From Wolbachia endosymbiont (group B) of Parapoynx stratiotata (GTDB taxonomy: Bacteria; Pseudomonadota; Alphaproteobacteria; Rickettsiales; Anaplasmataceae), in contig NZ_OX366335.1 in assembly GCF_947250635.1 (NCBI RefSeq), forward strand, positions 434,001 to 498,000: a DNA stretch of 64,000 nt, given 5' to 3'. Under the pieces are notes generated by a model. The model saw only the letters and a program-made list of their open reading frames with translations, did not search any database and was not told the origin of the DNA. Of this stretch, positions 35,426 to 43,890 are shown in pieces; the stretch's first letter is position 1, and each line of letters starts with the position of its first letter. The position numbers and the translations under genes were made by a program.

Positions 35426-36360
35426 TTATATAGAACCAAATTCAACGGAAGTAGAATTATCCTCATTTCCATAATAGTAAGGATTTGCTTCTTGCGTATT
35501 ATTAACAGCAGTTTTTAATAGTACTTCCTTATCACTATTCCATGCAACTTTCTCCATAATTGGAATATAATCCTTACACTTTTGATTATCTCCACAATCC
35601 TTGATTTTACTATCATCATTTAGATAACGCTTCAATGCATCATAGTATACTTTAGTGTTATTACCCTCTTTATCTATCATTTGTCCTAAGGTATTAACAA
35701 GTATCAATGGTGCAACTTGTTTTGCTTTTACAACACTTGTTTCACTGGACTCTCTAAAGAGATTAGGACATGCTCCTCTGGAAAAAAAGCTCTTGTTGAA
35801 TTCTGGATTACTATGGTAAACGTTCGGGTAACAGACACTCTTAATCTCTTCTTCTTGACACGCTAACTCTCTTTGATTATCCACACATTTTTCACATTCT
35901 ATATTACCAAGCCAGGATATTGAATTAAGATCCTCTGTAAAGGCAAATTTAAAATTTACTGCACCATAATTACCATTTGCTCCCTCTTCTATATATTTTG
36001 CAATTTTAGAATTGCTGTACATCTCGGGATATAATTCCTTTAGTAAATCAGATGAACTAAAACCTTGACAACCTATCTTATTATCAACTTTATAAAAATG
36101 AGAATATGGCCCACAATTTTCATACTTGGAACAATCTGAGGTTACTTTTCGAGATGTAATTTCTCCATTTTCATTCTCTCCTTCATCAGTAACAGGTTCG
36201 CCCGTATCAATTTCACCTTCTCTATCGGTAACAGGTTTATCTATACCACTTCCTTTTTTACATTCTTCAGCTATTTTTTATACCACTTAGTCTCTGCTGA
36301 TGATTGCTCTACATTTTAATTTCCGTCGCTGTTCACAACATTACACTCTGGAACTATATA
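35426..36360 (-). pseudogene. Decayed gene for a Cys-rich exported-type protein
   Basis: The longest intact part (35426-36022, 198 aa from ATG 36022) is Cys-rich (CEKCVDNQRELACQ, IKSVCYP, CKDYIPIM). The frame is open upstream to a TAA at 36278-36280, with clearly coding residues (SDCSKYENCGPYSHFYKVDN, DKPVTDREGEIDTGEPVTDE). A shift by one base in a run of six A at about 36275-36280 would join it to a further coding stretch (VEQSSAETKWYKK), itself cut by a TAA. Thus at least two lesions are present. The Cys pattern suggests a periplasmic or surface domain; I do not recognise the family. A conservative caller would annotate only the 198-residue ORF. Confidence 0.55.
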
Positions 36361-36361
36361 C

Positions 36362-37072
36362 CTAATATCGCATGCTGATTTCTCTCTTTATCTTCTGCAA
36401 ATTAATTAAATGAAGGGCATTAAGTATCCACACTACTAAAAAAAGTGTGGTACAAAATATAAACATTGCAATGAGTGGCAGCAGTAAAAAACCTTCTATT
36501 GCTACTCCACCTTTTCTAAAAATACTTGCTGGCTGATGAAGAGTAGACCATAAATTCACAGAAAATTTTACTATGGGAATATTTATAGCACTAAAAATGG
36601 CAAATACTGCTGATGATTTCTCTGCTCTTGCTTGATTATCAAAAGCGCTCCACAATGAAAGATAACCAACATACAGAAAAAACAAAATCAGCATTGAAGT
36701 AAGCCTTGCATCCCATACCCACCAAGTACCCCATGTTCCTTTTCCCCAGACGCTACCTGTGATTAAGCATATTGCCGAAAAGACTGTCCCTGCAGGAGCA
36801 GCAGCATGTGCTAAGACACTAGCAACACTATTGTTCCATACCAATGAAATGAAACTGAGTGATGCAATGAGTCCGTATATTCCAAGAGCAAGCCATGCAG
36901 AAGGCACATGAAGATACATAATTCGTACGATTTCTCCTTGTTTATAATCTCCTGGGGAGAAGAATAATGCTAAGAACATTCCAATTAAAAAACATGCGAA
37001 ACAAATAACCCCAAGCCAAGGTAGAGCTTTTTTAGTAAAAGAAGTGAAATTTGTAGGCTTTAATAAAAACAT
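36362..37072 (-). CDS. ccmC: Haem exporter / cytochrome c maturation protein CcmC
   Basis: Inner-membrane protein that presents haem to CcmE during cytochrome c maturation. It shows six hydrophobic segments and the tryptophan-rich periplasmic WWD signature 'GTWGTWWVWDARLTSMLILF', flanked by 'HVPSAWLALGIY' and a conserved external His. The frame is open to a TTG at 37129, but the ATG at 37072 (MFLLKPTNFTSFTKKALPWLG) matches the usual N-terminus. The other Ccm genes are not adjacent, as is usual in Rickettsiales. It is divergent from ppsR. Confidence 0.93.
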   Translation of the reverse strand: MFLLKPTNFTSFTKKALPWLGVICFACFLIGMFLALFFSPGDYKQGEIVRIMYLHVPSAWLALGIYGLIASLSFISLVWNNSVASVLAHAAAPAGTVFSAICLITGSVWGKGTWGTWWVWDARLTSMLILFFLYVGYLSLWSAFDNQARAEKSSAVFAIFSAINIPIVKFSVNLWSTLHQPASIFRKGGVAIEGFLLLPLIAMFIFCTTLFLVVWILNALHLINLQKIKREISMRY

Positions 37073-37214
37073 TTGTTTTGAGAATAATTGTGTTAAGAAT
37101 TTATCAATTAGTTTGAGTTTTATCAACAAGATAGTTTTTCTATATTTACGTAGTATAATAAATTAGCACAATTTCAGTAGCAGATTGCTTGCTATTATTT
37201 TTAGTATAACGTTG

Positions 37215-38033
37215 ATGACCCTTAAAAAGCTTAACCTACACTTAGTGTCAGATTCAAGTGGTGAAACTGTTATATCAGTTGCAAAATCAGCTCTGAAACA
37301 CTTTCGTTCTGTAGAAACGATCGAATATGTTTGGTCTTTCGTAAAAGGAGAAGAGCAGATTGACAAAATTTTAGAGGAAATTAATAGAAAAAGTGATGAG
37401 CATAATTTTGTTATATGCACTATTACTAATGATGAGCTAAGAAAATATCTAAAAAATAATTGTATAAAGCTAAAAATTCCCTACAGAGCGATATTATCAC
37501 ACATTATTAGGGAAATCTCATCCTATCTTGAAATTGAAAAAGACGAAAAACTTGACTTACATGCTGAGATAAATAACGAATATTTTCAGCGCATTGAGGC
37601 AATAAACTATACCATTAATCATGATGATGGACAAAATATTCAAGATATTGATAAAGCCGATATAATTTTGGTTGGAGTTTCACGCACATCAAAATCTCCC
37701 ACCAGTATGTATTTAGCTTACCGAGGCTATAAAGTTGCAAATGTTCCTTTTGTTAGCGAGATACCCTTTTACGTCGACTTAGCAAAATTAAAAAATAAAC
37801 TGACTATAGGAGTAACAATAGACGTAAGAAGGCTAATAGAAATACGCAAAAATAGACTGACTTCAATTAATAATGAAGGTAATAATATATATGCTGACCC
37901 TAGAAAAGTAGAAAAGGAAATTAAAGAAGCAGAGGAGTTCTTTAAGCAAAATAACTGGCCAATTATTGATGTCACGCAAAGGTCAATCGAAGAAGTATCA
38001 GCAACAATTATACAGTATTTTAATAAAATGTGA
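37215..38033 (+). CDS. Pyruvate,phosphate dikinase regulatory protein (DUF299 kinase/phosphorylase)
   Basis: Bifunctional serine/threonine kinase and Pi-dependent phosphorylase that switches pyruvate,phosphate dikinase off and on. Family marks are '[20 protein letters not shown]' at the N-terminus, the P-loop-like '[30 protein letters not shown]', and '[17 protein letters not shown]'. The length of 272 residues is typical. The open frame extends to 37185, but the ATG at 37215 fits the family start. Wolbachia relies on PPDK in its gluconeogenic/glycolytic segment, so the regulator is expected. Confidence 0.94.
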   Translation: MTLKKLNLHLVSDSSGETVISVAKSALKHFRSVETIEYVWSFVKGEEQIDKILEEINRKSDEHNFVICTITNDELRKYLKNNCIKLKIPYRAILSHIIREISSYLEIEKDEKLDLHAEINNEYFQRIEAINYTINHDDGQNIQDIDKADIILVGVSRTSKSPTSMYLAYRGYKVANVPFVSEIPFYVDLAKLKNKLTIGVTIDVRRLIEIRKNRLTSINNEGNNIYADPRKVEKEIKEAEEFFKQNNWPIIDVTQRSIEEVSATIIQYFNKM

Positions 38034-38045
38034 AAAATTTATCAA

Positions 38046-38074
38046 TTGACTAACTCTCTGTCAGTGATCATAAT
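38046..38074 (+). promoter_or_regulatory. Strong sigma-70-type promoter for rpmJ
   Basis: TTGACT (38046-38051), a 17-base spacer, and CATAAT (38069-38074), each five of six to consensus, 28 bases upstream of the rpmJ ATG. Confidence 0.6.
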
Positions 38075-38102
38075 GTAAGGTAATTCTATTCTTACTGTAG
38101 AT

Positions 38103-38231
38103 ATGAAAGTTAAAGGGTCACTAAAATCTCATCGTAACAGAGATAAAAATTGTAAAGTTGTGAAAAGGGGTGGTAAGGTTTATATTATAAATAAGGTAAA
38201 GCCAAGATGTAAAGCGCGTCAAGGTTCTTAG
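38103..38231 (+). CDS. rpmJ: Ribosomal protein L36
   Basis: A 42-residue gene, easily missed because of its size. It reads [20 protein letters not shown] and then [20 protein letters not shown] before GS-stop. The basic composition and the 'MKVxxSLKxxKxRxxxCxVVRRxGRxYVInKxxPRxKARQG' pattern are those of the alphaproteobacterial L36. One zinc-type Cys is kept in 'NCKVV' and another in 'PRCKARQ'. A near-consensus promoter lies just upstream, so it is transcribed alone. Confidence 0.92.
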   Translation: MKVKGSLKSHRNRDKNCKVVKRGGKVYIINKVKPRCKARQGS

Positions 38232-38961
38232 CTTTTTGTTTTCCTTTTTATGTCATATGTTTTTCATATGGAAGCATGGTTAGAAAGAAACAAAAATTGT
38301 TGCATAGCACTGCCCATTTCTTCTCTTACATTATATTTTGGTATTAACATGATTACAGGCAGACGTGGCTTGTTAACATTAATTAACTTAAAAAAAAGAA
38401 ATTAATTACGTGCGTCAACAAGTCCATGAATTTTAGTTCCACCCTAAGCCCTCTTGAGCTTGAGAATTTTTTCTATATATAGGCTGAGCATGAATGACAT
38501 CTGATCATCAATTATGCAAATCTTGTTGTGCATACTTAAGTCATTTTGCCAAAATTCCCTTTTTGCATCACCTTTTAAACCTCTTGTGTATACTTCTGTA
38601 ATTGTGGTAAATTTTTGATCATTGGCAGCCACTTCTCCACACTGCTTCCATACATATTCTCAACTTCTTCTCGCTTTTACTGTGTATTCCTTTTGTGCTC
38701 TTTAAAACGGTACCTTCTATATATATATTTATTGTCATTAGGCTAAGTTACCGCTTTTTTTCCATTTTTATACTTCCTGCCCTTGATTAATTTGACCTGC
38801 TAACATTTTGTTTACAGGGCCTGCTATTAACTCTGCACAATTTATTCTTATGGTAAAAACTTCTTCTTCACTCTTATTTTTCCTTAACTTGACGCATATG
38901 GTTTGTTAAATACTCCCGTCTGTCAAGGAATTTCTACTCATGAAGGTTATGGCTTGGAAGA
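38232..38961. other. Decayed region with scattered coding relics
   Basis: About 730 bases without an intact gene. On the minus strand several short frames look like broken coding DNA: 'EEEVFTIRINCAELIAGPVN' ending at about 38770; a piece starting MTINIYIEGTVLKSTKGI; the 62-codon ORF 38444-38632 (ANDQKFTTITEVYTRGLKGD); and, after its stop and in the same frame, 'GGTKIHGLVDARN' (38402-38443). The last matches the GGxTTKIHALVDA segment of IS5-family transposases. At least one is thus a transposase relic; the others I cannot name. Confidence 0.45.
38402..38443 (-). pseudogene. Short relic of an IS5-family transposase
   Basis: Thirteen codons reading GGTKIHGLVDARN followed by TAA. This is the well-conserved 'RGGxTTKIHxLVDAxG' block just before the second catalytic region of IS5/IS1031-type transposases. 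Nothing recognisable survives on either side. Confidence 0.4.
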
Positions 38962-41001
38962 TTACTGAAATTTTGAAAAATGTAGTCTACTTCTATATTC
39001 AAATATATCAAGCAGTAATTCAAAATTAGCTATTGTACCTTTTGCACTATTATATGCAAGGTTGAGCAATTCTCTGTCCTCATATAAATCAGCAAATTTA
39101 AACTCCATGCACCCTGATTGTTTTGTGCCTAGAATATCTCCGCTACCCCTCAGCATCATATCCTTTTCAGCAATATAAAATCCATCTTGTGACTCACACA
39201 TAATCTTTAACTTTGAATACGAACTTTTACTGAGATTGTCATATAACAGTACACAAAAAGACGGTTTATTTCCTCGTCCTACTCTACCTCTCAACTGATG
39301 TAATTGCGATAACCCGAACTGCTCTGCATTCTCTATAATCATAATAGTTGCATCTGGTACATCTATGCCAACTTCTATCACAGTAGTTGCAACAAGCAGA
39401 GAAAATTCATTCCTCTTGAAGGAAAACATCACTTGATCTTTCTGCTCTTGAGTTAGTTTTCCGTGTATTATTCCAACTCTATCAAAAAATGTCTTTTGTA
39501 GTTCCTGAAAGCGCATTTCTGCTGCGGCAATATTGAGTTCTTCGTTTTCTTCTATATATGGACAAATCCAATATGCTTTTTCGCCTCTATTTATAGCATC
39601 TTTCAGTCTTTGAATAATATCTGATACTTTTTTAACGTTCATAATAACGGTTTTTATTGGCAATCTAGATTTTGGTTTTTCCCTTAAAATAGAACATTCA
39701 ACATCACCATACATAGCTTGCTGCAAGGTTCTTGGAATGGGAGTTGCAGTAACAAAAAGTATATCGGTATTTTCTCCTTTTCCTACCAACCGATTCCTCT
39801 GCATCACTCCAAATCGCTGTTGCTCGTCTATGACTGCGAGTCCTAAATTTTTAAATGTAACGTTGGCTTGAAATAATGCATGAGTACCAATTACTATATT
39901 TAAAATACCACTTGCAAGTTCGTTCATAATAATCTTTCTTTCCTTGCGCGCAGTTTTACCGGTAAGCAAAGCAACTTTTATATCAGTACAAGATAGAGCT
40001 TCTTCGATCCAATTATAATGTTGCTCAGCCAAGATAGTAGTTGGTGCCATTAGAGCTACTTGCATGTTATTTTCTACCACATTCAGCATCGCAAAGAGTG
40101 CAACTACAGTTTTGCCACTCCCAACGTCACCTTGCAGCAGACTTACCATGCGGTATCTGGATTTTTGTCTTTCTGAGATTTCATCTATCGCTCGAATTTG
40201 ATCATTTGTTAATTGGAACGGTAATTCATTTAAGACCTGCTCTTTGTATTTACTCAATATTATAAATTCTTTTCCCTCTTTTTTTACATGATTTTCCCTT
40301 GCAAGCTTTAGTGCCAACTGGTACGCAAATAGCTCATCATAAGCAAGTCTTTCTCTGCAAACTTCTGCTTCTGCGAGTGAGCTCGGTCTGTGCAATCTTA
40401 TGATGCTTTCTTTCCAATTCAGCCATTTCTTTTGCTTGATTAATGTTTCATCTATCCACTCTGGCAAATCAGGCAAATCTTTTAGATTAGAACTTATTAT
40501 GTTTCTAATGCTCTTGTTAGTAATACCGCGACGTAATTGGTAAATTGGCTCTATGCAGGCTATTTCTTTAAATAGATTGATATCAGACAACATGTAATCT
40601 GGGTGAGTAATTTGCCAATGTTCGGCAAACTTTTCAAGTTTACCACTGATTACTATATCTGTTCCAACTGGAAATAATTTATACAAATATTTAACTGAGT
40701 AATTAAAAAAAACTATAAATAAATACTGACTTTCACTTTCAACGATTATTTTATATGGCCTACCTCTAACAGTGGGGCGCTGGTGCTCATACACTTTTGC
40801 CACAAAAGTTGTAAATTCTCCCACTTGAGCATCAGGTAGTGATTTACTTCTATCCACATAACTGAGCGGCCTATAAAACAGCAAGTCCATTACTCTGTCT
40901 CCACCGCAAAGTTTAGGCAATATTGCGGAATGAAACTTTAGTATATTCTCAATTTTACTATTTAGAAAAGTCAGCACACTTGACTGCTCATCAACATTCA
41001 T
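38962..41001 (-). CDS. recG: ATP-dependent DNA helicase RecG
   Basis: Branch-migrating helicase that remodels stalled forks and Holliday junctions. The N-terminal wedge/OB domain precedes the helicase core, which has Walker A 'LLQGDVGSGKTVVALFAM', 'LMAPTTILAEQHY', DEQQ box 'VIDEQQRFGVMQRN', 'TATPIPRTL', 'IEVGIDVPDATIMIIENAEQFGLSQLHQLRGRVGR', and the RecG C-terminal 'GSGDILGTKQSG'. The length of 679 residues is normal. It is divergent from the hypothetical gene at 41146. Confidence 0.97.
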   Translation of the reverse strand: MNVDEQSSVLTFLNSKIENILKFHSAILPKLCGGDRVMDLLFYRPLSYVDRSKSLPDAQVGEFTTFVAKVYEHQRPTVRGRPYKIIVESESQYLFIVFFNYSVKYLYKLFPVGTDIVISGKLEKFAEHWQITHPDYMLSDINLFKEIACIEPIYQLRRGITNKSIRNIISSNLKDLPDLPEWIDETLIKQKKWLNWKESIIRLHRPSSLAEAEVCRERLAYDELFAYQLALKLARENHVKKEGKEFIILSKYKEQVLNELPFQLTNDQIRAIDEISERQKSRYRMVSLLQGDVGSGKTVVALFAMLNVVENNMQVALMAPTTILAEQHYNWIEEALSCTDIKVALLTGKTARKERKIIMNELASGILNIVIGTHALFQANVTFKNLGLAVIDEQQRFGVMQRNRLVGKGENTDILFVTATPIPRTLQQAMYGDVECSILREKPKSRLPIKTVIMNVKKVSDIIQRLKDAINRGEKAYWICPYIEENEELNIAAAEMRFQELQKTFFDRVGIIHGKLTQEQKDQVMFSFKRNEFSLLVATTVIEVGIDVPDATIMIIENAEQFGLSQLHQLRGRVGRGNKPSFCVLLYDNLSKSSYSKLKIMCESQDGFYIAEKDMMLRGSGDILGTKQSGCMEFKFADLYEDRELLNLAYNSAKGTIANFELLLDIFEYRSRLHFSKFQ

Positions 41002-41145
41002 ACTGTGTAAAACCGTTTATTCATAATAGAGCCTTACTAAAATCCTGTCACCCTATTATGACTGTCTATGTTAAGTATATTATTGATATATTAACTATTT
41101 TTATGTATTATTATACTATCAGCAATTCATATCAAAGTATTAACA

Positions 41146-42099
41146 ATGAACAACTCTATACAGGAAAAAAAGGGAAATCCAGTAGTTACGCTAAAGGCTC
41201 AAGCGGAAAAGTTTGATTTTAGCAGGTTAAGGGCTGATAAAACCAATGAGTCAGCAAACACTGGTGAGCAGATGTATGAAGATTTTCGAAGAATGAGATT
41301 TGTTATTAACAGCAAAAATCTAGACCAAAGTTTAATTGGTGCATTGATAGACGGAGCTAAGCAATACAATTTTGATGAAGTTTGGGATAGGTATTATAAA
41401 AATCAAGGGATACCTGGCAATAAAAAAACCGACCAATATTATAAAGAGGAGTTTGAAAGGTTTTATAATCTAGGTAAAGGGTACGCTCATCTATTACCAA
41501 AAGAAGGAGATGAAAATAAAAGTTATCGTGCGTTTGGAAAAGAAGTTTTCAAGGAAATGTTCAAATATGCTGAAGCTCAAGTTCCAAGCGATTCTATCTT
41601 AAAAGAACTAGTTACTAACTGTAACCAAGCTGCTTATGTAGGTGCATTATATAATGAGGATAGTCCTCTTTTTCATGTAACTAAAATACATAAATTAACT
41701 TTCAGCTCCAGTCATACAACATATATTAATTGCAGTAATTCAGAACGTGTAGAAGTCACAGTTAAAGAGCTAATCTCTGCCACCGTATTTGTAAAGCCAA
41801 ATGAAGAATTATGTAAATTGAACAGCTCACTAGAATTCGCACTTGAATCTCAAGATGGGAAAGATGATGTGATATATAAAGATGGCAAATTGTCACTTAC
41901 TGTACCTCGAAAATTGAGAGATTATAAAACTGATGGCATAAGTTTATTTGATATTATTAAAGAATATTTCTATAAATTCTGCGAGAAGTTAGGGTTCAAG
42001 TTTGAAGTAGAAATAGAGCATGATTTAGGTGATCCGATGAGCTACCTCGAAGAGGTAGCTCTGCCCATTCATAGCAATGAACACGAAAATACACTCTAA
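41146..42099 (+). CDS. Hypothetical protein, 317 aa
   Basis: Unrecognised soluble protein. The N-terminal part is polar and helical, with many aromatic/charged residues (KQYNFDEVWDRYYKNQGIPG, YYKEEFERFYNLGKGYAHLL). The C-terminal part is beta-rich and ends in an acidic tail. There is no signal peptide, membrane helix or obvious Shine-Dalgarno. It begins an accessory block (41.1-43.9 kb) that also holds ligA-derived fragments. Codon use is normal and the frame intact; probably a lineage-specific gene. Confidence 0.68.
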   Translation: MNNSIQEKKGNPVVTLKAQAEKFDFSRLRADKTNESANTGEQMYEDFRRMRFVINSKNLDQSLIGALIDGAKQYNFDEVWDRYYKNQGIPGNKKTDQYYKEEFERFYNLGKGYAHLLPKEGDENKSYRAFGKEVFKEMFKYAEAQVPSDSILKELVTNCNQAAYVGALYNEDSPLFHVTKIHKLTFSSSHTTYINCSNSERVEVTVKELISATVFVKPNEELCKLNSSLEFALESQDGKDDVIYKDGKLSLTVPRKLRDYKTDGISLFDIIKEYFYKFCEKLGFKFEVEIEHDLGDPMSYLEEVALPIHSNEHENTL

Positions 42100-42471
42100 A
42101 ACTAACAATTAAAATATCTCAAGTTCTGTTAGCTTATTTGCATAGTCAGTTGTACTAGACGCAACTTAATCTGACAGAAAAACTAATATCAATCTCTATG
42201 TTTGATGCTACTAATATTTTTCTAAAAAGCAATATGCTTGCTATCAAGAAAAGTCTGCATAGCAATATTTACCTAAATGAGGCCTTGTCTCAATTCCTAA
42301 ATATAGCTGTGATTTTCTGGTTTATCATAGCCCATATCAGTCAAAATGCGCGATAATAGCACCATCAAAGAAAGATATATTAAAAAGATTAGCGGCAGTA
42401 ATTGCAGTTTTCTCTGTTTGCCATAGCAACTCTTGAGTAGGTATCAATAATAATGATAATCTATATATCTG
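42100..42471. other. Gap with a small ligA-downstream relic
   Basis: No gene seen. At 42150-42177 the sequence TTGTACTAGACGCAACTTAA and the bases after it closely match the end of ligA plus its downstream flank at 56163-56190. The rest is unremarkable AT-rich DNA. Confidence 0.4.
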
Positions 42472-42720
42472 CTATAAAACCTCGAGATCCGTAGAATAGG
42501 GCTGACTAAGGTTCTCATACATTCCTGTATGCTGAGAACATAAAAGCTCTTTTGATTCTATTCCTAAATCCTCAAGTATTTGCTCCTGTTCAGCTATAAG
42601 TTCTAATAGCCCTGTTCCACTTTCACTTACTTCACTTCGTTCAAGACACATAAGTTCTGTTAACTCTGCTATGTCTTCTCTAGAAAGCTGATTTTTTTCA
42701 GAAAAAGTTGCTTCACTCAT
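42472..42720 (-). CDS. Small acidic hypothetical protein, 82 aa
   Basis: A short, strongly acidic, helical product (many Glu/Leu, e.g. EDIAELTELMCLERSE and LIAEQEQILEDLGIESKELL) with no recognised family. AGAGGA lies 4 bases before the ATG at 42720, a good ribosome site, which supports a real gene despite its size. It lies between ligA-derived fragments and could be a recent acquisition. Function unknown. Confidence 0.55.
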   Translation of the reverse strand: MSEATFSEKNQLSREDIAELTELMCLERSEVSESGTGLLELIAEQEQILEDLGIESKELLCSQHTGMYENLSQPYSTDLEVL

Positions 42721-43116
42721 ATGGTCCTCTTTTTGATATAAAGAGTATCTTATACAAGAGAATAACTAAAATAATCTAAACTCTTGTGTCATATTTGTAG
42801 CTTGGTGTAGTTATATGGTACATTTCAGATAAGAGTACTGATTATCTAATTGTAGGAGAAGACCTAGTCAAAATATAAAAAAGCAGTGGAATTGGGTGTG
42901 GAAATTCTAGATGAAGATCAGTGGAATAAAGTGGTAAATTAAGAAGTGTCTGAATAACTGTGTGAACTAAGTTCGGAGGAGAATAGTATCAAGAAAGGAG
43001 AAAATTATATGGTCTTACCTTTATTGATGTATTAATTGAGAAGAGTTCTTAAAAGTTAATGTTTTGTTAGTTGTTTCATACTAAAATAGGCATATATAAA
43101 TAATTAGGAGAATGTT
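42721..43116. other. Gap holding a ligA 3'-end relic and an IS256-like terminal sequence
   Basis: The stretch 42837-42942 is a decayed copy of the last 105 bases of ligA (see separate entry). It is followed at about 42948-42969 by GTGTCTGAATAACTGTGTGA, similar to the IS256-type terminal repeat at 56219. The remainder up to the strong ribosome site of the 43117 gene shows no coding signal. Confidence 0.5.
42837..42942 (+). pseudogene. Duplicated fragment of the 3' end of ligA
   Basis: Nearly the same sequence as 56068-56171 in intact ligA. The shared run AAAATATAAAAAAGCA is followed by T/GTGGAATTGGGTGTGGAAATT in both. In the last frame it still reads KYKKAVELGVEILDEDQWNK against [20 protein letters not shown] in LigA. 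A small indel near 42863 breaks the frame, so it is non-functional. Confidence 0.75.
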
Positions 43117-43671
43117 ATGCGGTCTAATTCCAATTCACTTAATAAATACGGATATGTATCTGATGCAAATGGATTGTCTCACCAACAAATGGGAATGTAT
43201 GATGATTTAGGAAGATATGAAGTTGCTGATGAAGATATGATGTACCAAAAAAACTATGGTATTATTGGTGATAGTTTAAAAAAAATAACAAATCTGACTG
43301 GAGATACAGCAAAGAGTATAGCAGATTACCTTATTAAACCTGTTAGTGATCAGGTTGCAAAGCAAATCGTTGTTCCATTAGGAACGGAGATTATAAGTAA
43401 AATTTTCGTACCTATTACAAAGAAAGTTGCAGAACAAAATCAAGACATGATAAAAGAGCTAACAGATAAACTCATGGTTCGCGTGGAAGATTTTGCTCGG
43501 TTACAAATAGAAAAATTAAAAGAAGACGTGAAGCAAGAGATAACATCAATACCAGGTAAAGTTTTAGAGAAGATAAAACCTTCTTCATGGCTTCCATGGA
43601 AAGCAGAAAGTTTGGATGAAGCTTATTCTGACACTTATGTACCAAATGATATAGATGAATTTGCATGGTAG
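43117..43671 (+). CDS. Hypothetical coiled-coil protein, 184 aa
   Basis: The polar, Asn/Ser/Tyr-rich N-terminus (first 45 residues) precedes a long amphipathic helical region (about 50-155, e.g. TKKVAEQNQDMIKELTDKLM and ARLQIEKLKEDVKQEITSIP) and an acidic end. The design (disordered polar head, apolipoprotein-like helices) resembles the 288-residue protein beside intact ligA at 53.2-54.1 kb. This gene is itself flanked by ligA fragments, so the two may be paralogues carried in duplicated DNA. A strong AGGAGA lies 5 bases before the start. Function unknown. Confidence 0.7.
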   Translation: MRSNSNSLNKYGYVSDANGLSHQQMGMYDDLGRYEVADEDMMYQKNYGIIGDSLKKITNLTGDTAKSIADYLIKPVSDQVAKQIVVPLGTEIISKIFVPITKKVAEQNQDMIKELTDKLMVRVEDFARLQIEKLKEDVKQEITSIPGKVLEKIKPSSWLPWKAESLDEAYSDTYVPNDIDEFAW

Positions 43672-43745
43672 AGCTTCAAGGTTTAGCAAAATGTTTTTTG
43701 GTTTATATTCGCTTGAGGTTAACATCATTGGCCTTAAGCTTTTTT

Positions 43746-43806
43746 TAATGCTAAATGATCTTACTGTATATCTACAAATTCTTCCTGTGATTTTCAACTC
43801 TAGAGG
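43746..43806 (+). pseudogene. Duplicated internal fragment of ligA
   Basis: TAAATGATCTTACTGTATAT and the following bases through TTCAACTCTAGAGG match 55888-55947 of ligA (TAAATGATCTTACTGCATAT ... CTCCAACTCTAGCG) with only scattered differences. In ligA this part comes before the 3'-end part, but here it lies downstream of the 3'-end fragment at 42837, so the order is reversed. Confidence 0.7.
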
Positions 43807-43890
43807 TTATGCTTAAATTATAATATCTACCAAAAAAATAGTCATTTTGCTTGGATATTTGATATAATTTAGATCTATTAAAGCAAAAGC

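Noticed and set aside
43472..43797. Minus-strand ORFs opposite the 43117 gene and the ligA relic
   Set aside because: Shadows of the plus-strand gene and of duplicated ligA DNA; no ribosome sites.
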